Positions 1 to 6,088 of a DNA stretch of 7,066 nt are shown here, one piece after another. The translations under genes were made by a program, and so were the position numbers. The DNA is from Cellulomonadaceae bacterium (GTDB lineage Bacteria > Actinomycetota > Actinomycetes > Actinomycetales > Cellulomonadaceae), in contig JAITCS010000145.1 in the NCBI GenBank assembly GCA_031282935.1, forward strand, positions 1 to 7,066, given 5' to 3'. The notes under the pieces were generated by a model, which worked only from the letters and a program-made list of their open reading frames with translations, was not told the DNA's origin and ran no database searches. Each line of letters starts with the position of its first letter. The first letter of the stretch is position 1.

Positions 1-302
1 CGCGGAATATCGAGCTGCTGCGCCCGCGCCAAAAGAGCTTCCAGCAGCGCCCGCCCAATGCCCTGGCCGGTGCTGTCCGTCGAAACGGCCAGGGTGCGCA
101 CCTCGGCGAGGTCCTCCCACATCACGTGCAGCGCGCCGCAACCCACCACTTGGCCGTTATCCTCAGCCACCAAAAACTCCTGCACCGCCTCATAGAAGGC
201 CACCAATTCTTTGGCCAGCAAAATGCCGCGCTCGGCGTAAGGCTCCACTATGGCAGAAATGGCGCGCACATCACGAGGCAGAGCCGGTCGGATAAACACC
301 AC
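1..302 (-). CDS. argA: Amino-acid N-acetyltransferase (N-acetylglutamate synthase, short actinobacterial type), 3' end cut off
   Basis: GNAT-family enzyme that should acetylate the alpha-amino group of glutamate (or glutamine) with acetyl-CoA, the first step of arginine synthesis, in the cytosol. My translation gives 100 full codons. The N-terminus reads VFIRPALPRDVRAI, followed by KELVAFYEAVQEFLVAE (31-47), VVGCGALHVMWEDLAEVRT (52-70) and the acetyl-CoA pyrophosphate loop STGQGIGRALL (77-87). This matches my memory of Mycobacterium tuberculosis Rv2747 almost block by block; that family is about 170 residues, so roughly the last 70 residues lie off the left edge. The start is GTG at 302, because AAGGTGG on the minus strand (310-316) is a good ribosome-binding site 7 nt away; a second GTG at 299 is possible. 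An in-frame stop lies upstream. The gene diverges from glpD. The family call is firm; the preferred substrate (glutamate or glutamine) is not visible. Confidence 0.88.
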   Translation of the reverse strand, partial: MVFIRPALPRDVRAISAIVEPYAERGILLAKELVAFYEAVQEFLVAEDNGQVVGCGALHVMWEDLAEVRTLAVSTDSTGQGIGRALLEALLARAQQLDIP

Positions 303-392
303 TAATTCGCCACCTTTTGCCTTAACACTAAAACCGCTGCTGCCATTGGCGAGCCGCGCCGATTATCGGCCACTTTATCATAGAGTATACTT
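303..392. promoter_or_regulatory. Divergent promoter region, argA / glpD
   Basis: This 90-bp gap must hold promoters for both directions. On the plus strand TATCAT (376-381) is a 5/6 match to the -10 box and would start transcription about 5 nt before the glpD ATG. TATACT (386-391) is another 5/6 match, but it abuts the ATG and would start transcription inside the gene. Neither has a convincing -35 box. On the minus strand TTGTCA (409-414) followed after 19 bp by TATACT (384-389) could serve argA, though the spacing is long. The glpD start has no good ribosome-binding site, which fits a very short or absent leader. I see no clear operator palindrome for a GlpR-type repressor. Confidence 0.4.
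310..316 (-). promoter_or_regulatory. Ribosome-binding site fixing the argA start
   Basis: On the minus strand AAGGTGG lies 7 nt before the GTG at 302. It supports a GTG start there and argues against any longer reading of this frame, which has no other good start before the in-frame stop upstream. Confidence 0.6.
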
Positions 393-2159
393 ATGGCGAT
401 CCCTGATCTGACAACCTCGCAATTAACCTCGGCTTTGACCACACATTCCCGCTCTTTGGCTTTGGAACGGTTGCGGCGCTCTACCGAGCCGGGAAATGAG
501 TTGGATATTCTGGTTATCGGGGGCGGGGTGACAGGCGCGGGAATTGCGCTCGACGCGGCCACGCGCGGTTTGGACACTGCCGTGGTGGAGGCCCAAGATT
601 GGTCGGCGGGAACATCATCACGGTCATCGAAATTGGTACACGGCGGCTTGCGATACTTGCAAATGCTGGATTTCAATTTGGTTTATGAGGCGCTGACCGA
701 GCGCGACTTGTTACTAAAATACATTGCACCGCATTTGGTCAAACCTGTACCATTCTTATTCCCGATGGAGCACCGCATTTGGCATCGCGGTTTTATCGGT
801 TCTGGAATTGCGCTTTACGACGCTTTGGCAACAATATCACCGGGGAAACGCGCGGTGCCTTGGCATAAACACTATTTCAGATTCCAACTTGATCGCGATT
901 TCCCTGACCTTTCCGACAGCGCAGCTATGGGCGCAATTCAGTACTGGGATGCCACAGTTGACGATGCCAGATTAGTGATGACTATTATCCGTACCGCCCA
1001 AGAATACGGGGCGGCTGCGGCTTCGCGGGTGCAAGTGGCCGAATTGCACGAGGACGACGGCACGGTAAATGGTGCTACGGTAATTGACCAAGAAACCGGG
1101 GAAAGAATAGCGGTCGCCGCCAAACGAGTAATAATCGCTACCGGCGTTTGGACAGAGGAAACAGAAGCTTTAGCTGGGGGCGGCGGCGGTATTGAAGTGT
1201 TGGCCTCCAAAGGTATCCACATTGTGGTGCCCCGCGATTGTATTCAAGGCGATAAAGGTCTGATTCTGCAAACCGAGAAATCTGTATTGTTCATTATTCC
1301 TTGGTCCAGATACTGGATTATTGGCACCACGGACACCCCGTGGAATGAATCGTTACGAAACCCGGTTCCCACTTCAGCCGACATTGATTATCTGCTAGAG
1401 CACGCCAATTCAGTATTGGTTCACCCGATTTCCAGGGATGACATTCTTGGCACTTTTGCCGGTTTGCGGCCGCTGCTGCAACCGGGCACCAAGCGGGGCA
1501 CCAGTTCCGCGAAAGTCAGCCGCGAACACACGGTCGCCTCCCCCAGGCCTGGGCTGTTCGCCATTGCGGGCGGGAAACTGACCACCTACCGCGTGATGGC
1601 CAAGGATGCGGTGGACCACGCCCTAGGCGCCGCCGCGCATAACGCGCCATCAGTGACGCAGGATATCCCGCTGGTGGGGGCTGTCGGGTTGGCGGCTGTC
1701 AAGCATCAGGGCGAGAAATGGGCTGCCCAGTTCGGCTGGCCCAGCGAAACCCTGGATCATTTACTGCACCGCTACGGCACAAACATCAAGGACATTGTGG
1801 CATTGTGTGAGGCCGATCCCGGTTTGGCAAAACCTTTGGAAAATGCCCCGGCATATTTGCGGGCCGAAATCGTCTATGGCGTCACCCATGAGGGTGCCCT
1901 GCATTTGGAGGATTTACTATTGCACCGCACGCGGCTGGTTTATGAGGTGAAGGATTCCGGGCTTGCTGCGCTAAATGAGATTGCCGGAATCGTGGCACCG
2001 TTATTGCACTGGGATGATGAGAAAGTAGTAGCAGAGGTAAAGGCATATCAGGATTTGGTTGCCGCTTATCGTGCCGCCATCACCATGCCCACCGATGTTG
2101 AGGCGCAAACGGTTCGGGATTTGCACCACGAAATCACGCCAATGAATAGTTTGGGGTAA
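393..2159 (+). CDS. glpD: Glycerol-3-phosphate dehydrogenase (FAD-dependent, aerobic type)
   Basis: Oxidises sn-glycerol-3-phosphate to dihydroxyacetone phosphate at the inner face of the membrane and passes electrons through FAD to the respiratory quinone. The 588-residue length is normal for actinobacterial GlpD. After about 37 leading residues comes the FAD-binding Rossmann motif VIGGGVTGAGIALDAATRGL (41-60) closed by E66. Then come the family signature GTSSRSSKLVHGGLRYL (73-89), APHLVKPVPFLFP (112-124), the substrate-domain blocks ASKGIHIVVPRD (271-282) and WIIGTTDTPW (308-317), GLRPLL (357-362), SREHTV (376-381) and GGKLTTYR (393-400). The C-terminal all-alpha domain covers about 420-560. 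The ATG at 393 fits the usual leader length but has only a weak ribosome-binding site. First gene of an operon: glpK starts 3 nt after its stop. GGGGGI (262-267) comes from a short GGC run; in the actinobacterial homologues I recall this segment is of similar length. No broken motif is seen. Confidence 0.96.
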   Translation: MAIPDLTTSQLTSALTTHSRSLALERLRRSTEPGNELDILVIGGGVTGAGIALDAATRGLDTAVVEAQDWSAGTSSRSSKLVHGGLRYLQMLDFNLVYEALTERDLLLKYIAPHLVKPVPFLFPMEHRIWHRGFIGSGIALYDALATISPGKRAVPWHKHYFRFQLDRDFPDLSDSAAMGAIQYWDATVDDARLVMTIIRTAQEYGAAAASRVQVAELHEDDGTVNGATVIDQETGERIAVAAKRVIIATGVWTEETEALAGGGGGIEVLASKGIHIVVPRDCIQGDKGLILQTEKSVLFIIPWSRYWIIGTTDTPWNESLRNPVPTSADIDYLLEHANSVLVHPISRDDILGTFAGLRPLLQPGTKRGTSSAKVSREHTVASPRPGLFAIAGGKLTTYRVMAKDAVDHALGAAAHNAPSVTQDIPLVGAVGLAAVKHQGEKWAAQFGWPSETLDHLLHRYGTNIKDIVALCEADPGLAKPLENAPAYLRAEIVYGVTHEGALHLEDLLLHRTRLVYEVKDSGLAALNEIAGIVAPLLHWDDEKVVAEVKAYQDLVAAYRAAITMPTDVEAQTVRDLHHEITPMNSLG

Positions 2160-2162
2160 TAG

Positions 2163-3677
2163 ATGTCCAAATACATTTTGGCGATTGACCAAGGCACCAC
2201 CAGTACACGCGCTATTGTTTTTGACCACGCAGGGAAACAAGTGGCTTCTGGGCAAATGGAGCACACCCAGATTTATCCGCAGCCCGGTTGGGTGGAACAC
2301 GACCCCAATGAGATTTGGGATAACGCCCGTGAGGTCACGGGTTTGGCGATGGCGCGGGCAAACATCAACAACTCGGATGTGGCCGCGATTGGGATAACTA
2401 ACCAGCGCGAAACCGCAATAGTGTGGAACAGGCACACTGGGGAGCCGGTATATAACGCTATCGTGTGGCAGGATATGCGCACCCAGGAAATCGCCCAGGA
2501 ATTGGAGGCGAAATACGGGCGGGAGTGGTTCAAAAACATTACCGGGTTGCCGCCCAACACCTATTTCTCGGGCCCGAAAGTTAAGTGGATTTTGGATAAC
2601 GTGCCCGGCGCCCGCGAATCCGCTAAGGCTGGCGACTTGTATTTCGGCACGATGGACACTTGGCTATTGTGGCACATTACCGGGGGCGTCGAAAAGGGGG
2701 TTCACGCCACCGATGTCACTAATGCCTCAAGAACGCTGCTAATGAATTTAGAAACCCTGCATTGGGATAAAGAAATATGTGACCGCCTTGGTATCCCAAT
2801 GTCCATGCTGCCCAAGATAAACCCCTCCGCCTCAGTCCACGGGTACGGGCGTGCGCGTGGGCCGTTACCGGGGGTGCCGATTGCCGGAATTCTGGGCGAC
2901 CAGCAGGCCGCTTCGGTGGGGCAGGTTTGCTTCAAGAAAGGCATGGCGAAGAACACTTACGGCACCGGCTGCTTTTTGCTGATTAACACCGGCAAACACC
3001 CGGTGTTCTCTAAGGATTTGCTCACCACCGTGCTATACAAGTTCGGTAAGGAACCAGCCGTTTATGCCCTGGAGGGTTCGATTGCGAATAGCGGTTCGGC
3101 AGTGCAGTGGTTGCGGGACAATTTAGGATTTATTGCCCACGCACAGGAAACCGAAGATTTAGCGCGGAAAGTGCCCGATAACGGCGGCTGCTATTTCGTG
3201 CCAGCTTTCTCGGGGCTTTTCGCCCCCTATTGGCGCCCGGATGCGCGCGGTGCCATCGTAGGGCTAACCGCTTTTGTTACCAAAGAGCATATTGTTCGGG
3301 CCGCTTTGGAGGCCACCGCATATCAGACCCGCACAATTATGGACGTTATGAAAGCCGATTCTGGCGTCACCCTCACGGAATTGAAGGTTGACGGCGGAAT
3401 GACCGCAAATGATTTCGCGATGCAATTCCAGGCCGATCAACTCGGCGTAGATGTGGTGCGGCCCCAAATTCTGGAAACCACCGCACTCGGGGCCGCCTAT
3501 GCAGCAGGCTTAGCCATCGGATTTTGGAAAGACGAAGCGGAATTAGTGGCGAATTGGGCCCAGGGGAATCGGTGGACGCCGCAAATGCCCGCGGAGCAAC
3601 GGGATCGGCTCTATCGGAAATGGAATAAGGCGGTCACTAAAACGTATGACTGGATTGACGACGCCGATGATCAGTGA
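2163..3677 (+). CDS. glpK: Glycerol kinase
   Basis: Cytosolic FGGY-family kinase making sn-glycerol-3-phosphate from glycerol and ATP, which feeds GlpD encoded just upstream. Full length (504 residues). N-terminal phosphate loop AIDQGTTSTR (7-16); glycerol-binding residues R82-E83 (in TNQRET), W102 (VWQDMR), Y134 and D246 (LGDQQA) are all present. The FGGY signature region YFSGPKVKWILDN is at 134-146, the ATP-side blocks NTYGTGCFLL (264-273) and EGSIANSGSAVQWL (304-317), and the adenosine motif VDGGMTANDFAMQ (409-421). The loop before D246 (HGYGRARGPLPGVPI) lacks the GGxR fructose-bisphosphate element of enteric GlpK, so inhibition of that kind is unlikely. H226 may align with the HPr-phosphorylated histidine of Firmicutes. 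The stop of glpD, one more stop triplet and the glpK ATG run TAATAGATG, so translation is probably coupled. Its end is part of a 19-bp-period duplication and overlaps the next gene. Confidence 0.97.
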   Translation: MSKYILAIDQGTTSTRAIVFDHAGKQVASGQMEHTQIYPQPGWVEHDPNEIWDNAREVTGLAMARANINNSDVAAIGITNQRETAIVWNRHTGEPVYNAIVWQDMRTQEIAQELEAKYGREWFKNITGLPPNTYFSGPKVKWILDNVPGARESAKAGDLYFGTMDTWLLWHITGGVEKGVHATDVTNASRTLLMNLETLHWDKEICDRLGIPMSMLPKINPSASVHGYGRARGPLPGVPIAGILGDQQAASVGQVCFKKGMAKNTYGTGCFLLINTGKHPVFSKDLLTTVLYKFGKEPAVYALEGSIANSGSAVQWLRDNLGFIAHAQETEDLARKVPDNGGCYFVPAFSGLFAPYWRPDARGAIVGLTAFVTKEHIVRAALEATAYQTRTIMDVMKADSGVTLTELKVDGGMTANDFAMQFQADQLGVDVVRPQILETTALGAAYAAGLAIGFWKDEAELVANWAQGNRWTPQMPAEQRDRLYRKWNKAVTKTYDWIDDADDQ

Positions 3678-3690
3678 CGACGCCGATGAT
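3656..3690 (+). repeat. 19-bp-period tandem duplication across the glpK/trmL junction
   Basis: The 16-mer TGACGACGCCGATGAT occurs at 3656-3671 and again at 3675-3690. The first copy encodes the C-terminal IDDADD of GlpK. The second begins on glpK's own TGA stop and is read in another frame as TTPM, the start of the downstream methylase. The repeat therefore spans the stop codon, the overlapping GTG start and the alternative ATG starts. Confidence 0.85.
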
Positions 3691-4237
3691 GAACGATGAT
3701 CCTGGCGCCCCTAGTGCGGGCACTGCGAATCTGGCCAACCCGCACCTGACGGCCCCGCCCCCTCCTGCGCCTTTAGTCCACATCGTGTTCTACGAACCGC
3801 GCATCGCCGGAAACACCGGGGCCGCAATTCGCCTCGCGGCAGCGACGGGCGCGCGGCTGCACCTGATCGAGCCGCTCGGGTTCGACCTTTCCGAGGCGAA
3901 ACTAAAGCGGGCCGGATTGGATTACCACGATTTGGCCGTCATAGACGTACACAAAAACCTGACGGATTGTTTTGCGGCGCTGCCGGAAGCGCGCGTGTTC
4001 GCATTTGAGGTACAGGCGTCGGACAACTTCGTAAATGTCGCATATCAACAAGGCGACATTCTGCTATTCGGCCCCGAACCTACCGGGATTCCCGAACACG
4101 TGCTAAATCATCCGCGAATTACCGATCGGGTGCGAATACCAATGTTGCCAGGGCGGCGGTCACTGAACCTGACTAATTGCGCTTCGATTGCGGTGTATGA
4201 GGCTTGGCGGCAACTCGGGTTTGTGTACGGCACCTGA
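3674..4237 (+). CDS. trmL: TrmL-like SPOUT tRNA (cytidine/uridine-34) 2'-O-methyltransferase
   Basis: Predicted to methylate the 2'-O of the wobble nucleotide of certain tRNA-Leu species using S-adenosylmethionine, acting as a knotted dimer in the cytosol. The three SPOUT motifs are clear: EPRIAGNTGAAIRLAAATGA (41-60) with LHLIEPLGF (62-70), ILLFGPEPTGIP (129-140), and IPMLPGRRSLNLTNCASIAV (155-174) running into YEAWRQLGF (175-183). The last block is very close to the end of Escherichia coli TrmL; EPTG in place of ETRG is a form I associate with actinobacteria. At 187 residues it is about 30 longer than E. coli TrmL because of a Pro/Ala-rich, probably disordered leader (1-33). The GTG at 3674 overlaps glpK's stop (GTGA); ATGs at 3686 and 3689 are equally possible starts. 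No start has a ribosome-binding site, which points to translational coupling with glpK. Target nucleotide is inferred from the family. Confidence 0.87.
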   Translation: MTTPMMNDDPGAPSAGTANLANPHLTAPPPPAPLVHIVFYEPRIAGNTGAAIRLAAATGARLHLIEPLGFDLSEAKLKRAGLDYHDLAVIDVHKNLTDCFAALPEARVFAFEVQASDNFVNVAYQQGDILLFGPEPTGIPEHVLNHPRITDRVRIPMLPGRRSLNLTNCASIAVYEAWRQLGFVYGT

Positions 4238-4287
4238 GCTAACGCTGTAGAATAATGTTTGCGTATTTCGGCGTGGAATCCGCACAT

Positions 4288-4315
4288 TCGACAGCCCCCG
4301 CGCTAACGTGATGAT
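4288..4315 (+). promoter_or_regulatory. Candidate sigma-70-type promoter for the FKBP gene
   Basis: TCGACA (4288-4293, 5/6 to the -35 consensus), 16 bp, then GATGAT (4310-4315, 4/6 to -10). Transcription would begin near 4322, leaving a leader of roughly 20 nt with a good ribosome-binding site. The 107-bp gap after trmL shows no clear intrinsic terminator, so some read-through from the glycerol operon is also possible. Confidence 0.35.
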
Positions 4316-4332
4316 GTACGGAACACTTTCGG

Positions 4333-4337
4333 AAGGA
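4333..4337 (+). promoter_or_regulatory. Ribosome-binding site fixing the FKBP GTG start
   Basis: AAGGA, inside GGAAGGAAA, lies 7 nt before the GTG at 4345. It is the strongest ribosome-binding site in the window and settles the start of this small gene. Confidence 0.7.
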
Positions 4338-4344
4338 AACTCCT

Positions 4345-4749
4345 GTGTCAGCACTGCCCACTGTAAAAGGCTTTATCGGCGAAACGCCAAAGATTGAATT
4401 CGAGCCAGGCTCCAAGCCGCCCACCGACCTAGTTGTAGAAGTTTTGCATGAGGGCGATGGGGCCGTGGTGCAAGCCGGGCAAACCATCGAAGTGAATTAC
4501 CTAGGCGAAACCTGGAACGGTATTGAATTTGACAGTTCATTCCGGCGCGGCGATACCGTAGAGTTTCCGATTGGCGTTGGAATGGTAATTAAAGGCTGGG
4601 ATGAAGGGCTGGTTGGCAAGAAAGTTGGCGACCGCGTACTGCTTTCCATTCCGCCGCACAAAGGTTATGGAGTTCACGGAATGCCAGCGGCCGGAATCCG
4701 GGGTTCGGATACTCTGGTATTCGTGGTGGATATAGTTGGCGTGCAATAA
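4345..4749 (+). CDS. FKBP-type peptidyl-prolyl cis-trans isomerase, single-domain, cytosolic
   Basis: Catalyses cis-trans isomerisation of X-Pro bonds during protein folding. It is 134 residues: about 24 leading residues, then one complete FKBP domain. The aromatic pocket lining is intact: Y52 in VNYLG, F62-D63 in FDSS, F74, V81-I82 and W85 in VEFPIGVGMVIKGWDEGL, Y108 in PPHKGYG, and F126 in LVFVVDIVGV. These correspond to Y26, F36, D37, F46, V55, I56, W59, Y82 and F99 of human FKBP12, so it should be active and FK506-binding in principle. No signal peptide, lipobox or membrane segment is seen. GTG start with a strong ribosome-binding site. Its last codons (GTG CAA TAA) form part of the first of three 22-bp tandem units. 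It converges on the sugar kinase gene. Confidence 0.94.
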   Translation: MSALPTVKGFIGETPKIEFEPGSKPPTDLVVEVLHEGDGAVVQAGQTIEVNYLGETWNGIEFDSSFRRGDTVEFPIGVGMVIKGWDEGLVGKKVGDRVLLSIPPHKGYGVHGMPAAGIRGSDTLVFVVDIVGVQ

Positions 4750-4804
4750 AAGCTAACTAAGCGTGCAATAAACGCTAACTAGGCGTGCAATAAACGCTAA
4801 ACTA
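4739..4804. repeat. Three 22-bp tandem repeats filling the convergent gap
   Basis: Units lie at 4739-4760, 4761-4782 and 4783-4804; the first 18 bases of units 2 and 3 are identical (GCGTGCAATAAACGCTAA). Unit 1 differs from unit 2 at two positions (13 and 22). Unit 1 contains the FKBP stop codon and unit 3 ends on the kinase's stop (minus strand, 4802-4804), so the array is the whole 52-bp gap plus both gene ends. Units 2 and 3 each hold the small inverted repeat GCGT-N7-ACGC. The period is not a multiple of three, so the TAA falls once in each forward frame. A role as a weak bidirectional terminator is possible, but there is no strong T-run. Confidence 0.85.
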
Positions 4805-5995
4805 TTTTAGCTTTGAGAGCCAGGTGCGGGTGCCGATGTGTTGCACCCGCATCGAGGCTATTTCGGTTGCGAATTGAATTGCTTCCGCAAGTGGAAGCCC
4901 GCGCACTAAAGCCACAATCAGTGCGCCGTGAAAGAAATCCCCGGCGCCTAAAGTGTCCACGGTGGGCACTTTAGGAACTGGGATTTCGTTCTTTTCCACC
5001 CAATTCTGGCCAGCTTTATTACTGAACACCACCGGATTGGGGCCATCGGTAACTAGCACCGATTTCGCACCCATTTCGTGCCCGGTCGCTAATACCTCTG
5101 CGGTGCCAGGGAATTTGAAGTCATTGCTTAACGCTGCAACAGCAGTGATCGGGAAAAGTTCGGCAAAAATGGGGCGCCACCGACCCGCGTCCAACATCAC
5201 TAATGGTTCTTTCTGTTTTTGATTACTTTGGTCGCTACCCGAAAGGTGGTGCGAAAGCCGAATCCGCGATTTCTCGGTGGCGGTGGCGTGAACCAAATCG
5301 TAAATATCGAGCCAACGCAAAACTTGATGAATGATCCTGGGGTGGTGGCCGTCAAAAAGTATCGCGTCCGGCATTTGGAAAGCGTCAAGCCGCGAATTGT
5401 CGCTTTGGGCTCGCCGCGTGCGATGTGCCGCGAGCGCCTGCTCGAAAGCGCCCGGTTTCGGCCCGTCCCACTGGCCTCCGTCTGGCGAAATTATGGAACG
5501 CTCTCCAGTTTTTTCATCCACCACGATGGCCGAGACCGCCAACTCGAAAGAATCATCGGCCAAATCAATTATCTCAACCCCCTGGCCAACAAGGTCATTG
5601 ACGGCGATCTGCGCCCACGGGCTGTTCCCGATTGCGGTAATCAGCACCGCCCTGACCGAGCCGCTCCCCGCTGCCTCTGCTGTCCATGCTGGCCCCGTGT
5701 CGTCTGTCCCCTCCTGAGGCACCCCTTGACAAGCTGCACCCAACCGAGCTGCCGCCACTGCGGCGTTGGCGGCTGGGCCGCCCGCTGAAATGCTCTGCCA
5801 GGAGGCGGTGACCTTCTTGTTCGGGGCGGGCGCTGCGCCTCGGTGCATGACGTCCACCGTGGTCAGCCCGACAAACCAAATCAGCGCACTGCGGCCTTTT
5901 GGCTCGTGACCAGCCTGCTCATAGCTCGCTTGGTCATCGCGAGCATCGCCATCGCTAGCCACGACTTTGGCGTCAGGCCCCGGCCAATTTCCCAA
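4802..5995 (-). CDS. PfkB-family (ribokinase-like) carbohydrate kinase, substrate unknown
   Basis: ATP-dependent sugar kinase of the ribokinase fold. After a charged 36-residue leader the domain opens with LIWFVGLTTVDVM (38-50). PfkB signature 1 is SAGGPAANAAVAAARLG (70-86); signature 2 is DTLGAGDFFHGAL (347-359), with D353 the expected catalytic base and the anion hole GAGD. Between them lie SAIVVDEKTGERSIISPDGG (155-174), ILFDGHHPR (212-220), MLDAGRWRP (267-275) and VLVTDGPNPVVF (313-324). The pattern resembles the YihV/ketohexokinase-like branch more than ribokinase itself, but the sugar cannot be read from the sequence. At 397 residues it is some 90 longer than usual: beyond the leader, about 25 extra residues follow signature 1 (88-113) and two more polar inserts lie near 190-208 and 238-263. 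Starts with TTG at 5995, supported by an AAGGA site. Convergent with the FKBP gene, divergent from the uridine-kinase-like gene. Confidence 0.9.
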   Translation of the reverse strand: MGNWPGPDAKVVASDGDARDDQASYEQAGHEPKGRSALIWFVGLTTVDVMHRGAAPAPNKKVTASWQSISAGGPAANAAVAAARLGAACQGVPQEGTDDTGPAWTAEAAGSGSVRAVLITAIGNSPWAQIAVNDLVGQGVEIIDLADDSFELAVSAIVVDEKTGERSIISPDGGQWDGPKPGAFEQALAAHRTRRAQSDNSRLDAFQMPDAILFDGHHPRIIHQVLRWLDIYDLVHATATEKSRIRLSHHLSGSDQSNQKQKEPLVMLDAGRWRPIFAELFPITAVAALSNDFKFPGTAEVLATGHEMGAKSVLVTDGPNPVVFSNKAGQNWVEKNEIPVPKVPTVDTLGAGDFFHGALIVALVRGLPLAEAIQFATEIASMRVQHIGTRTWLSKLK

Positions 5996-6001
5996 TCCTG
6001 A

Positions 6002-6006
6002 TCCTT
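6002..6006 (-). promoter_or_regulatory. Ribosome-binding site fixing the TTG start of the sugar kinase
   Basis: AAGGA on the minus strand, 6 nt before the TTG at 5995. It is the reason for accepting the unusual start and hence the long charged leader of the kinase; no ATG lies between it and the conserved domain. Confidence 0.6.
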
Positions 6007-6034
6007 GCTACTCACACGTTGCTTCCGACTAACT

Positions 6035-6088
6035 CATAGCCTGGTGCTATTACATAGCCTAGTGCTAATTCCTAGCCTAATGCTAAAC
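6035..6088 (+). repeat. Three 18-bp tandem repeats in the kinase / uridine-kinase divergent promoter
   Basis: Units at 6035-6052, 6053-6070 and 6071-6088. Each carries TAGC-N5-GCTA, with inner five bases CTGGT, CTAGT and CTAAT. A poorer fourth match (8 of 18) may lie at 6017-6034. Spaced partial palindromes at a regular interval of less than two helical turns look like an operator array, but may equally be slippage duplication of a promoter element. Confidence 0.75.

Noticed and set aside
302..676. 124-codon minus-strand open frame opposite the start of glpD
   Set aside because: It overlaps the FAD-binding region of glpD and the divergent promoter, and shows no motif; the real minus-strand gene here is the acetyltransferase starting at 302.
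1176..1190. GGC run in glpD as a phase-variable tract
   Set aside because: It encodes a short glycine stretch in a segment of similar length in homologues; changes by whole triplets would keep the frame, so an on/off switch is not indicated.
2001..2435. 144-codon minus-strand open frame across the glpD/glpK junction
   Set aside because: Both glpD and glpK are complete and intact in the opposite direction; no ribosome-binding site or family resemblance supports it.
4238..4344. Intrinsic terminator or small RNA between the methylase and the FKBP gene
   Set aside because: I found no stable stem followed by a T-run and no conserved RNA shape; only the candidate promoter and ribosome-binding site can be supported.
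4739..4804. CRISPR-like or iteron origin array
   Set aside because: The units are head to tail with no spacers and are made of the ends of the two flanking genes; there is no replication gene or AT-rich unwinding region nearby.
5654..5734. Frameshift or pseudogene in the sugar kinase at the first insert
   Set aside because: The frame stays open and conserved blocks on both sides (AARLG and AVLITAIG) are in the same frame, so this is an in-frame insert.
5219..5788. 189-codon forward open frame
   Set aside because: It lies entirely opposite the PfkB kinase, whose two signatures are in the minus frame; the forward translation has no recognisable domain and is rich in Arg, Pro and Cys as expected of an antisense shadow.
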